64,000 nt of DNA from Desmonostoc vinosum HA7617-LM4 (GTDB lineage Bacteria; Cyanobacteriota; Cyanobacteriia; Cyanobacteriales; Nostocaceae): contig JAHHHC010000019.1 of assembly GCA_019359515.1 (NCBI GenBank), positions 49,068 through 113,067 of the forward strand, given 5' to 3'. Of the stretch, positions 1 to 8,551 are shown piece by piece. The notes below the pieces were generated by a model. It was given only the letters and a program-made list of their open reading frames with translations, had not been told where the DNA came from and searched no databases. The translations under genes were made by a program, and so were the position numbers. The stretch's first letter is position 1. Each line of letters opens with the position of its first letter.

Positions 1-94
1 AACTCTTGTGGAGTGGGCATCTTGCCCGCTCTAATTATGCAAGTTATATGTGGAACAGCTTAGCATCTGAACCCAATAATACTAGCTAAAATAC

Positions 95-700
95 ATGTTT
101 ATCGAAACATTAATTACTGAGCCGATTCTATTTCTGAGAATCGTCGCTATTGTCATATTTTCTATTACCTTACATGAACTTGCTCACGGCATAGCTGCGA
201 TGAGTCAGGGAGATAACACTCCCCAAAAAACTGGTCATCTTACACTCAATCCCGTAGTTCATATGGGTTGGGGGTCATTAATTTTTCTTTGCCTCACTGG
301 TATAGCTTGGGGGCAAATGCCTGTAAATCCTTCTAAATTTCGTTCTGCCAAACTAGGCAATATTTTAGTGTCCGCAGCTGGGCCATTGTTAAATCTGGCT
401 TTAGGCATCATATTTACCATAGGACTCAAACTTTTCTTTGCTCCTGGTATTTCGGGATTCTTAAGTTTTGAATTTATTTATTTAGCTGCTCAAATCAATT
501 TAACTTTATTTCTGTTCAATCTTCTACCAATTCCACCACTTGATGGCTTTCATGTTTTCAGTGAGATTTTTCCTCAGTTAAAGCCATTAGAAAATACCCA
601 ATTTGGCATCTTTGCGATGATGTTTTTATTTATAGTTCCGGGTTTAGGCATGGGACTCAATGCTCTTGCTAATTTATTCATACAAGCAATGATTAAATAA
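95..700 (+). CDS. Site-2 protease family (M50) membrane metallopeptidase
   Basis: A 201-residue polytopic membrane protein. The zinc-binding HExxH motif is seen as HELAHG at residues 27-32 inside the first hydrophobic segment, and the second M50 signature is seen as NLLPIPPLDGFH near residues 142-153, where the Asp is the third zinc ligand. About four to five hydrophobic segments follow the order expected for short cyanobacterial and bacterial M50 proteases (YwhC/Rip type), with no PDZ domain. Family members cleave substrates within the membrane, often anti-sigma factors, but no substrate can be inferred here. It starts at an ATG and has no partner gene in the window: the next gene is convergent, beyond a repeat patch. 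Family call is firm; role is unknown. Confidence 0.9.
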   Translation: MFIETLITEPILFLRIVAIVIFSITLHELAHGIAAMSQGDNTPQKTGHLTLNPVVHMGWGSLIFLCLTGIAWGQMPVNPSKFRSAKLGNILVSAAGPLLNLALGIIFTIGLKLFFAPGISGFLSFEFIYLAAQINLTLFLFNLLPIPPLDGFHVFSEIFPQLKPLENTQFGIFAMMFLFIVPGLGMGLNALANLFIQAMIK

Positions 701-874
701 TTCGTAATTCGTAATGACGCGACGCTCCTGCGTCGCTACCGCTGACGCTCGAGGACTCGCTACCGCTTCGCTAACGCTAACGCTATCGAGGACTCGCTCT
801 AAGCGAAGCTATGCCGCAGGCTTTACGCTGCGCTAACGTAATTCGTAATGACGCGACGCTCCTGTGTCGCTAAC
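699..874. repeat. Nostoc-type interspersed repeat patch
   Basis: A patchwork of short repeats follows the M50 gene. AATTCGTAATGACGCGACG occurs twice, at each end of the patch, enclosing GCTAACG/CGAAGC/CGAGGACTCGCT units and an imperfect palindrome (CTCTAAGCGAAGCTATGCCG). The same vocabulary recurs at about 14.0, 21.7, 30.6 and 61.1 kb. No coding capacity is seen. Confidence 0.8.
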
Positions 875-923
875 AAGGATAAAGCTGTTTCATCCTTTAT
901 CCTTCAGCTAAGGCTTTGCAAAC

Positions 924-2903
924 TTATTTTTCTACACCGATAGCAAGTTTTTTGCTGTAATACTCAGTTTTACCATACACACTAATAATACTATCGCCAA
1001 CTACAAAAAATGTGCCTGTTTGCTCATTTTTAGAAAACTGTAAATCAGGATATTTAGCAGCTATCTCCTCAGCATTCATAGCTTTAGTTACCATGTTATT
1101 TGGTAGCAATCCCGTGGCACCAATATAAAATACTAAAGGGGAGATTTTTTCTTGATATATTTGGTTGATATATTGCTCTAGCTTGGTGCTTGCTGCCGTC
1201 AATACTGTCACCATTTCTTCTTTGCTAACTTGCTTGCCATCTTGTTTATCTTGTAATATCTGCACCAAACTGTCAGCACTGACTTTTGTCAAGATATTTG
1301 CAACTGTTCCGTTTGGTCTCAGTCCGAGAAAGTCGTCAAAAATTGGTTTCATCAATTCATCGACTTTGGTTATTTTGGTACGAGATGAAAGTAACTTATG
1401 TCTAAAACCAATATTTTCATCAGATACCATTCTTAAGTTAGGCTTAGTGAAAATTTCTCCAGTTTCTTTGTCATAAGCTCGATACATTCTGTTGAGGAAT
1501 TTATTAGCAGAATGCAATTTACTGAAGTTAATAATGTCTTGGCTACCAATATCGATTTTGTAGCTCACTCGTGAACAAATAATACCACTCACTAGAGCTT
1601 GTTTGATATTAGTATATTCGTTAGTTGTGGGAAAATTTGTATAAATATTATTAGAAAGACAATGACTTTTCAAATCATCTAATTGTGCTGGTACAAATGT
1701 ATCTGACTCGCCTTTTAGGTGAGCATAAATAATACTAGCAAGCACTTTGATTTCTGCTAGCTGAGAGAATAATCCATCAATACTGCTATAATTTTTGTCA
1801 ATCGGTACAAGCGGCAATGTATCTAGTTGAATAATGTATGCAGAACGAAAATCAAATTCTTCTGCTTCTATAACACCTTTTTCTTTGAGTAACTTAAAGG
1901 TTTTCTGATTACTAATTTTGACTTTTAAGGCTTTGATATTGATTTGTCCATCACTGACAATTGTGTAATTATTGAAACTCGCTAGGTCGTTCGTTAGTAA
2001 ACCTGCAACCTCTAAAATCGGCGTTGTATCTTCAAGTTTGACAAGCTTAATTTTGCGGTTGACAAGCAGGTTAATAGTAGCGGTATTACGATTTAATTCA
2101 AATACACCCATACCAATATATTCGCTGTCATCAATATATTCTGTTTGTAACCAAGGCTTAATCAGTTCCTCATTTTCATCCCTGATTCCTGCAATTCGTT
2201 TGATACTTTTTCTTTGATAATTATCTTGTAAATGCTTGATGTTGATGATGATGTTGTTGCGATGCTCCTCAAAAATTTTAATGAGTTCTAGCACAGAGAT
2301 TTTGTGATTTACCTGTACATAATCAAGAATTTCATACTTTTGTAAAGAATTTGGATAAAATAAAATACTGTCAATATCTTGAGCAAATTTTGCGATATCT
2401 TGACTGGTGAGTGCTTTAGCGTGTTTTTCTATAAGAGTCGCATTCAAAGTACTTGCGATCGCATACTTGGCAATATTTAAATTTCCTTCAGCTAAATTAG
2501 CTTTGGCAAAGGCGTAAACTGATTCATGATTTTGTGCTATAGGTACATCTCGAAGTTGATGATATACATCTTTAGTAATTAATTGATATTTATAAATTAT
2601 TCCTTCATCTTCTGGCTTAACTCCATATAGCTTGAGTGTTTTATGTGTACCATAAATTTGCTTGGCAATTCTAGAAAAGAATACTTGATAGGTGTATTCT
2701 TTTGCTAGTGGTTCTGCCACAGATGTTGCCGTCGTACTATCTAAAACTTGATAAATTTCTTTGATTTGGTATTTATCGACCAAATAGTAATACTTCTCTT
2801 GTCCTGCTAAATTGTAAAGAGTAAACTTTGTTCTTTGATTAGAGCCAGATTTGTGATTTTTTAAAAAATTACAAACCAAAATTTTCCCAGTTTGATTTAC
2901 CAT
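924..2903 (-). CDS. Large hypothetical protein (about 659 residues), unrecognised
   Basis: I do not recognise this protein. The open frame extends upstream to 2948, but the ATG at 2903 is preferred because an AGGTGG ribosome-binding sequence lies just upstream. The first residues (MVNQTGKILVCNF) are followed by a mixed alpha/beta, Lys/Asp/Glu-rich sequence without signal peptide, membrane segments or obvious catalytic motif, so it is probably cytoplasmic. A C-terminal stretch includes FYIGATGLLPNN. It stands alone: the M50 gene converges on it, and a MITE-rich spacer lies upstream. The long intact frame argues that it is real. Function cannot be assigned from sequence alone. Confidence 0.75.
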   Translation of the reverse strand: MVNQTGKILVCNFLKNHKSGSNQRTKFTLYNLAGQEKYYYLVDKYQIKEIYQVLDSTTATSVAEPLAKEYTYQVFFSRIAKQIYGTHKTLKLYGVKPEDEGIIYKYQLITKDVYHQLRDVPIAQNHESVYAFAKANLAEGNLNIAKYAIASTLNATLIEKHAKALTSQDIAKFAQDIDSILFYPNSLQKYEILDYVQVNHKISVLELIKIFEEHRNNIIINIKHLQDNYQRKSIKRIAGIRDENEELIKPWLQTEYIDDSEYIGMGVFELNRNTATINLLVNRKIKLVKLEDTTPILEVAGLLTNDLASFNNYTIVSDGQINIKALKVKISNQKTFKLLKEKGVIEAEEFDFRSAYIIQLDTLPLVPIDKNYSSIDGLFSQLAEIKVLASIIYAHLKGESDTFVPAQLDDLKSHCLSNNIYTNFPTTNEYTNIKQALVSGIICSRVSYKIDIGSQDIINFSKLHSANKFLNRMYRAYDKETGEIFTKPNLRMVSDENIGFRHKLLSSRTKITKVDELMKPIFDDFLGLRPNGTVANILTKVSADSLVQILQDKQDGKQVSKEEMVTVLTAASTKLEQYINQIYQEKISPLVFYIGATGLLPNNMVTKAMNAEEIAAKYPDLQFSKNEQTGTFFVVGDSIISVYGKTEYYSKKLAIGVEK

Positions 2904-3179
2904 ATTTCCACCTGCTAATTTTATTATCAATATTGCAACTATTCTCAAATAACAGTTGCTGAAGTTTGAACGCTTCAGAAATAAGTTGTTATAGCTATGA
3001 AAGTTTGAAGTGTAATATTACCAGCGATTATTCGCTCATAAAAAACTGCAGAAATCCGTAAGAGGATACTTTTTTTATTAGGTAAAACTGCGAGGCAGTT
3101 TCCCCTCGCAGTCAGTAATATTTGTCTGTATAGTACAATTGTACCATAAAAAAGCAATTTATCCACGCTCAAAGAATAC

Positions 3180-3436
3180 TAAACCTCTTGCAAAAGTTCT
3201 TCTCTGCGTCTGGTGCGCGGCAGTCGCTACAACGGGGGGAACCCCGACGCGAGTTGTTCATGGGGGAAACCACGCCACTCCCACGCCACTTGCTACAACG
3301 GGGGGAACCCCCGCAACGCAGTGGCTCCTCAAGTCGGGAAACCCGCCCACGGGGGTGGCTCCCCAAGACCACACTCGCTCCGCAACGCGCTGCCTTGCCT
3401 CTGCGTGAGATAAAAAATATTTATGCAAGAGGTTTA
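3180..3436. mobile_element. MITE-like element 1 with nested GC-rich palindromes
   Basis: The element is bounded by perfect 13-bp inverted termini (TAAACCTCTTGCA at 3180-3192, its complement at 3424-3436). The inner ends read TTCTCTGCGTC on one side and CTTGCCTCTGCGTGAG on the other. The middle holds GGGG/CCCC-rich hairpins including the 41-nt unit at 3285-3325. The interior matches the element at 36.23 kb but is longer, as if other repeats had inserted into it. Short open frames across it are by-products of the repeats. Confidence 0.65.
3285..3325. repeat. 41-nt hairpin repeat, copy with GCCACT/AGTGGC arms
   Basis: Six-base outer arms (GCCACT at 3285-3290 and AGTGGC at 3320-3325) enclose a 29-nt core with inner CGGGGG/CCCCCG pairing. 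The same core, base for base, lies at 40555-40583 inside the Uma2 gene, but there the arms are GGCAGT/ACTGCC. A third, partial copy begins near 3219. Confidence 0.75.
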
Positions 3437-3477
3437 CCGTCTATAGTTGCAGAGGGTTTAGCGAGTTCCTTCCTCAA

Positions 3478-4836
3478 TTAGGATTGAGCTTTCCTCTTGC
3501 GCCAACCTACTTTTATGACTTGACGGGCACGGGCAATTACCAGACAATCATCAGGAACATCTTCTGTAACAGCAGAACCAGCTGCGACATAAACATCATC
3601 TCCCAATGTTACCGGAGCAACTAAAACGCTATTAGAACCAGTTTGAGTCCGATCGCCTATTTTGGTTGGGTGTTTTTTTACACCATCGTAGTTGGCTGTA
3701 ATTGTACCTGCACCAATGTTGACTTGATCACCAGTCACAGCATCGCCTAAATAGGATAAATGTGCCACATTAGTGCGATCGCCTAAACGCGTATTTTTCA
3801 ATTCTACAAAATTGCCTACACGACAACCAGCACCGACTTGTGCATGACCGCGTAAATGTGCATAAGGGCCAATGCGAGTTCCTGCCTTAACAAGGCTATT
3901 TGTCACCACAGAATACTGGACTATGACATTTTCAGCCAATTGACTATTTTCGATTAAAGACCCCGGCCCGATGCGGCTGCCTGTTTCAATTACCGTATTT
4001 CCTCGTAGATGGGTTTGGGGTTCAATAATTACATCCGGCTGTAATTCTACTGTTTCATCAATGGTAATGCTTGTTGGGTCGATGAGAGTAACACCCGCCA
4101 GCATCCATTTTTCTTTGACTCGCCGCTGTAAAATTTCGGATGCTGCTGCTAGTTGTAGGCGATCGTTAATGCCAAGAATCTCTTGGTAATCTGCCACATC
4201 AACTGCCATTACTTTGCCTACTTGAGTAACAGTATCGGTAAGGTAGTATTCATTTTGAGCATTGTTTGCTTGCAGATGGGGTAGCACTTGTGCCAAATTT
4301 TGCCAGCTAAAACAGTAAACTCCAGCGTTAATGCGGGTATTTTGTTTTTGGTCAGCAGTACAATCTTTATGTTCTACAATTTGCTGCACAACACTTTCGT
4401 TGTTACAAAAAACACGACCATATCCAGTGGGATCATTTAAGTTTGCTGTGAGGATAGTAGCAGTGTTTTGATTTTTTTGGTGAGTTTGCAATAACTGCTT
4501 GAGAGTTGCAGAGCGTATTAAAGGCAAATCGCCATTTAGCACTAACAGATTCCCAGTATAGCCTTCCAAGCAAGGAAGTAACTGCTGAATAGCATGACCT
4601 GTACCCAATTGCACAGTCTGTTCCACAAACTCCAATGTAGGGATTGATTGCATAGCTGCTTTAACTTCTTCAGCTTGATACCCTACAATCACTATCCGTC
4701 GTGAGGGTGAAAGCGGTTCCACACTTTCGATAACTCTCTCCACTAGCGATCGCCCACCCAAAGAATGTAAAACTTTGGGTAGGTTTGATTTCATCCGTGT
4801 GCCGCGTCCCGCCGCTAGAATTGCTACAACTACCAT
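3478..4836 (-). CDS. glmU: Bifunctional UDP-GlcNAc pyrophosphorylase / glucosamine-1-phosphate N-acetyltransferase
   Basis: A 452-residue protein making UDP-GlcNAc for peptidoglycan and lipopolysaccharide. The N-terminal nucleotidyltransferase domain shows [18 protein letters not shown] at residues 7-24 (nucleotide-binding loop), LVLNGDLPL near 97-105 and the GTGHAIQQ segment. The C-terminal half is a left-handed beta-helix of hexapeptide repeats (for example [18 protein letters not shown]), with the acetyl-CoA site segment [13 protein letters not shown]. Length matches the family (about 450-460). It starts at an ATG and is monocistronic, separated by about 130 bp from the response regulator upstream. 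Identification is firm. Confidence 0.96.
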   Translation of the reverse strand: MVVVAILAAGRGTRMKSNLPKVLHSLGGRSLVERVIESVEPLSPSRRIVIVGYQAEEVKAAMQSIPTLEFVEQTVQLGTGHAIQQLLPCLEGYTGNLLVLNGDLPLIRSATLKQLLQTHQKNQNTATILTANLNDPTGYGRVFCNNESVVQQIVEHKDCTADQKQNTRINAGVYCFSWQNLAQVLPHLQANNAQNEYYLTDTVTQVGKVMAVDVADYQEILGINDRLQLAAASEILQRRVKEKWMLAGVTLIDPTSITIDETVELQPDVIIEPQTHLRGNTVIETGSRIGPGSLIENSQLAENVIVQYSVVTNSLVKAGTRIGPYAHLRGHAQVGAGCRVGNFVELKNTRLGDRTNVAHLSYLGDAVTGDQVNIGAGTITANYDGVKKHPTKIGDRTQTGSNSVLVAPVTLGDDVYVAAGSAVTEDVPDDCLVIARARQVIKVGWRKRKAQS

Positions 4837-4963
4837 AATTAGCTATCAGCTATCAGTGAACTTACGATAAATACTGTTGATACATTGAGATTTAGGCTCA
4901 AATCATACCAGCTAATCATCGAAGACTGAAATATCAAATTTATCCCCGCGTCTTTTTTCTGGT

Positions 4964-6184
4964 TTACTCTACTTCCTGCCAACAGTGAATAAACTCTACA
5001 AACTGCTGCATCAGTACAGGATTGCGCCAACCTAGAGCAGTTTCTTCTAGCATCACTACTAAAGCCTCTTCTGAAGAAAAAGCTCTTTTATAAGGTCGCT
5101 CGCTAGTGAGAGCATCATAAATATCAGTTATTTGAAATACTTGTGCTAGATAAGGAATCTCATTACCCTTAAGCGCATCAGGATAACCTGAACCATTCCA
5201 GCGTTCATGATGATGGCGAATAATGGGGATTACACCCCGTAAACTACGTAGTGGCTGACAGATTTTTTCTCCAATTAAAACATGCTGCCGCATGATTTCC
5301 CACTCTTGGGAGGTAAGTTTACCACACTTTAGTAATACTGAGTCGGGAATACCCACTTTACCGATATCGTGAAGATAGCCACCCCACACCAAATCTCGAA
5401 TTTGGTTACGAGAGAGTTGGAGATATTCACCGAAGGCTTGTCCTAACTTGATCAGCCGATGACAGTGATCCCCCGTGTTAGGGTCACGGCTTTCAATCGC
5501 AATACCAATGGAAAACAGCACTTTTTCGGCGTGGTCTAAGTCTTCGTTGAGACGCTTCTGCCGCACCAAGGACTTCACACGTGCTGACAATTCCACCCGG
5601 TCAAAGGGTTTACTGAGAAAATCATCTGCTCCAACCTCAATTCCTCGGATGCGCGATCGCCTGTCGTTTAATGCTGTAATAAAAATTACTGGAATTAGTC
5701 TAGTTTGTTCATCTTGCTTGAGCAACTGACACACCTCAAACCCGTCCATTCCTGGCATCATCACATCCAGCAAAATCAGATCTGGCTGTTTTTGTGTTAC
5801 CAACTCTACAACAATAGAACCTCTGTCCGCCTCAATTACTTCGTATCCTTCCATCGCCAACAGTGCAACAGCAGTTAGGCGACTGGCGGCATGGTCATCA
5901 ACTACTAAAATTTTTGGCACATCAGAATCAAAGTCACTCACTTTAGAACCGTCAGCTTGTAGAGTTCTAGAGACTAATGAATCACCACCATCAACATCCG
6001 GTTTCATCCAAGAAGACACTGCTTGAGTATCTTTAAGCATAAGGTTTTCTTCAGATAAGTCTAAGGAAGAATCCTGCAATCCGGTGGCATGATTTGAACC
6101 GATACTTTTCACTTTACTTGGGGAATCCGACTCACTAATAATTGGTTCGATAAAGCCTGTATTGGGGAATTTCCCTTGAATCAC
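4964..6184 (-). CDS. Response regulator with HD-GYP phosphodiesterase domain
   Basis: A 406-residue protein. About 85 N-terminal residues look disordered. They are followed by a receiver domain at roughly 88-205 (ILVVDDHAASR, phospho-acceptor Asp in LILLDVMMPGMDGF, Lys in LSKPF), then an HD-GYP domain at about 222-390. The latter shows YLHDIGKVGIPD, then HHHERWNGSGYPDAL, and DIYDALTSERPYKRA. HD-GYP proteins hydrolyse cyclic di-GMP, so this is a likely phosphorylation-controlled c-di-GMP phosphodiesterase (RpfG-like). No histidine kinase is adjacent. The frame opens with a GTG at 6184; a later start is possible because the N-terminus is not conserved. Confidence 0.9.
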   Translation of the reverse strand: MIQGKFPNTGFIEPIISESDSPSKVKSIGSNHATGLQDSSLDLSEENLMLKDTQAVSSWMKPDVDGGDSLVSRTLQADGSKVSDFDSDVPKILVVDDHAASRLTAVALLAMEGYEVIEADRGSIVVELVTQKQPDLILLDVMMPGMDGFEVCQLLKQDEQTRLIPVIFITALNDRRSRIRGIEVGADDFLSKPFDRVELSARVKSLVRQKRLNEDLDHAEKVLFSIGIAIESRDPNTGDHCHRLIKLGQAFGEYLQLSRNQIRDLVWGGYLHDIGKVGIPDSVLLKCGKLTSQEWEIMRQHVLIGEKICQPLRSLRGVIPIIRHHHERWNGSGYPDALKGNEIPYLAQVFQITDIYDALTSERPYKRAFSSEEALVVMLEETALGWRNPVLMQQFVEFIHCWQEVE

Positions 6185-6761
6185 AAAGGCACTCCAGATT
6201 TAAGAAAAAATTAACAATCTCTGATTTCTCAAGCAGGTTTAGTATTGGATTTTAGTTGAGCAAGGATTTCCATAAGAATTATGCATTATGTCAAGCTATT
6301 TATTGGAGTAATTCACAGCATATGTTTTATATTTTACGAACACTAGAGTAGTATTGCTGCCATGTTTTTGAGCTTTATTTCCAGTATGAGCAATTATTAT
6401 AAATATTAAATCAGGTTTTTTACTGAGATCCACTGAAGCTAGCAGTGCCAGAAAATATTGTCATTGCTAAGTTATAACAAAGTACATAGGTTTGATTTTT
6501 ATTTTCTTATAAGATAAACATCTCTAAGGATTTTACTTATATAGTTATGGTAATCATCGATGAATATTAAAATTTATGTATTATTGACTACTCACTACTA
6601 GTTTAAATGATGAGTCGGTAAAAACTCATTAATTTGAAGATAAAAAAAGAAACTAGATTTTTTATGAACAAATGTATAACTTTTTGGATATAAGTTGCAA
6701 TTATTCAGTTTTGTGCTTGCGATCGCAGTTCAACTAATCCCTAAAATCTACCTACAGTTTT
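6185..6761. other. AT-rich intergenic region, no gene seen
   Basis: About 580 bp of AT-rich DNA upstream of the HD-GYP gene and downstream of mnmD. I find no convincing reading frame, RNA gene or repeat. It presumably carries the promoter of the response regulator. Confidence 0.5.
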
Positions 6762-7640
6762 TCATAACCACCTTTTTCGCCAACGGGAAGTAGATTCCAG
6801 TGAAGAGGCTTGTTGCTCTTGTTGTCGTCGCATGAGTATGATTTCTGCAGGATCGCTTAATTGAGGATCGCGGTAAGGAATGGCAGCACGGGTTAGCAAG
6901 TGTTCTTTTTCAGACTCAGACAAAGGAGGAACAGAGGCATTGTTCACTCCTTGAGGATGAGCTGCAACTGTACCTGGCGATCGCCTACCTACAGGTGGAG
7001 TAGAACCTATAATCAAGCCAGCTGCTAAAAGTGCTGTCCGCACAGCTGCCGCACAAGAATAAGTAGCCAGTAAACCATCAGCCTGCAAACATAACGAAAG
7101 TTGTTTGATAAATTCCATAGTCCATAACTGCGGACACTGCGGGGGTGAAAAAGGATCGAGGAAAATAGCATCAGCCTGGAAACCCGACTGAAGTATTAGG
7201 GTTATAGAGTTTCTGGCGTCACCAATTAGCAGCTGTGCCTCAAGACAAGCCGTTTGTACTTGCTGCTCAAAAGCTAGCTTAGTTAAAATTTCGGTGTATT
7301 TATAGTCCCAGTTGTCAAATAAATGATGAGCGATCGCAGCTCGTGGTATGGATGGATTTAACTCTAAACCCATTACTTCTACATCACAATTAGGATTTAC
7401 AGACCATATCGTCTGTAAAGCTGCCGCTGTATTGTATCCTAGACCATAACAAACATCTAATAGCCGTAAGCTAGGTTTGTGGGCAACTGTAGCTAGTTGA
7501 GTCGGAACCACAAATTTGAGAAAACTCTCCTGCTTAGCTCCATAATGGCTGTGAAACGATTCACCAAACTCTTGAGAAGTAAAGGTGAAAGAACCATCAG
7601 CTGTTAGCTGTGGCGTGAAACTATCCTCTAAATCTGACAT
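6762..7640 (-). CDS. mnmD: tRNA wobble-uridine methyltransferase MnmD-like (MnmC methyltransferase domain)
   Basis: This SAM-dependent methyltransferase matches the MnmC N-terminal/MnmD family, which methylates aminomethyl-uridine at tRNA position 34. Visible signatures are FTSQEFGESFHSHYGAKQES at the N-terminus, the SAM-binding segment RLLDVCYGLGYNTAAAL, LELNP after strand 2, and the hallmark IFLDPFSPPQCPQLWTMEF, where the DPFSP motif replaces the usual catalytic loop. The FAD-dependent oxidase half of enterobacterial MnmC is absent, as is usual outside Gammaproteobacteria. The frame extends to 7697, but that would overlap the divergent gene; the ATG at 7640 gives MSDLEDSF and is preferred (292 residues). 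The C-terminal 40 residues look disordered. Confidence 0.87.
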   Translation of the reverse strand: MSDLEDSFTPQLTADGSFTFTSQEFGESFHSHYGAKQESFLKFVVPTQLATVAHKPSLRLLDVCYGLGYNTAAALQTIWSVNPNCDVEVMGLELNPSIPRAAIAHHLFDNWDYKYTEILTKLAFEQQVQTACLEAQLLIGDARNSITLILQSGFQADAIFLDPFSPPQCPQLWTMEFIKQLSLCLQADGLLATYSCAAAVRTALLAAGLIIGSTPPVGRRSPGTVAAHPQGVNNASVPPLSESEKEHLLTRAAIPYRDPQLSDPAEIILMRRQQEQQASSLESTSRWRKRWL

Positions 7641-7688
7641 TTTATGAAAAGGAACAGGGAAGAATTGCCAACTCTTGACAAATAACAA

Positions 7689-8504
7689 ATGACCCAACTC
7701 GTCGTTTCTGCAACATGGCTACTAGAACATCTTGAAGATCCGCAAGTTGTCATTGTGGATTGTCGCTTTTCTCTAGCCGATCCACAACTAGGAAAACAAC
7801 AGTACCAAGCAAGTCATATAAGTGGAGCTTATTATTTAGACTTGAACCAAGATTTGTCTAGTCCTGTAGAAGAACATGGAGGAAGACACCCTCTACCAAA
7901 TCCCAAGGATCTAGCTAATAAGTTATCAACTATGGGAGTGAATTATCAAAAAACTCTAGTTGTAGCTTATGATGATTCTCGTTTTGCTTTTGCTGCTCGA
8001 CTGTGGTGGTTATTGCGTTATCTAGGACATGAGCAAGTAGTGGTGCTTAATGGCGGTTTTGCTGGATGGCAAAAAGCTGGATATCCCACTACAGACATTG
8101 TTCCTGATCAAAAGATGGGTACCTTTGTGCCTGAGATCCAAAAGCAAAAACTAGTGGATATCACAGATGTCAAAAGTCGTAAAGATAACGCAAACGTGTT
8201 TTTAATAGATTCCAGAGAGGGCGATCGCTATCGAGGAGAACGGGAACCAATCGATAAAATTGCCGGCCACATACCCGGTGCAATTAACTACCCTTGGCAA
8301 GAAGTTACAGACTCTCTTGGCTACCTACTCCCCCAATCAGAACAACATCGGCGATGGCAAGAGCTAGAAACAGCCGAGGAAATTTTAGTCTACTGCGGTT
8401 CTGGCGTCACTGCTTGTGTAAATTTACTTTCTTTAGAATTAGTCGGCATTAGCAAAGGTAAACTTTATGCCGGCAGTTGGAGTGATTGGATTAGTTACGT
8501 TTAG
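7689..8504 (+). CDS. Two-domain rhodanese-type sulfurtransferase
   Basis: A 271-residue protein with an inactive N-terminal and an active C-terminal rhodanese domain. The N-terminal domain shows VIVDCRFSL and the C-terminal one FLIDSREGDRYRGE. The active-site loop is LVYCGSGVTACVNLL near residues 234-248, with Cys followed by GSGVTA, the signature of SseA/TST thiosulfate or 3-mercaptopyruvate sulfurtransferases. It starts at an ATG 48 bp from the divergent mnmD start, so the two may share a control region. A link to tRNA 2-thiouridine chemistry is attractive but only inferred, since this family usually has general sulfur-transfer roles. Confidence 0.92.
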   Translation: MTQLVVSATWLLEHLEDPQVVIVDCRFSLADPQLGKQQYQASHISGAYYLDLNQDLSSPVEEHGGRHPLPNPKDLANKLSTMGVNYQKTLVVAYDDSRFAFAARLWWLLRYLGHEQVVVLNGGFAGWQKAGYPTTDIVPDQKMGTFVPEIQKQKLVDITDVKSRKDNANVFLIDSREGDRYRGEREPIDKIAGHIPGAINYPWQEVTDSLGYLLPQSEQHRRWQELETAEEILVYCGSGVTACVNLLSLELVGISKGKLYAGSWSDWISYV

Positions 8505-8551
8505 TCATTTGTAATAACCAAGGACTAATTGCAAAGGACTAATGACAAATT

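Noticed and set aside
2975..3172. 65-codon minus-strand frame
   Set aside because: No start context, no motif; it ends in the MITE flank.
3139..3481. Several overlapping frames of 65-97 codons
   Set aside because: They lie within the MITE-like element and follow its palindromes; no family motif or ribosome-binding site.
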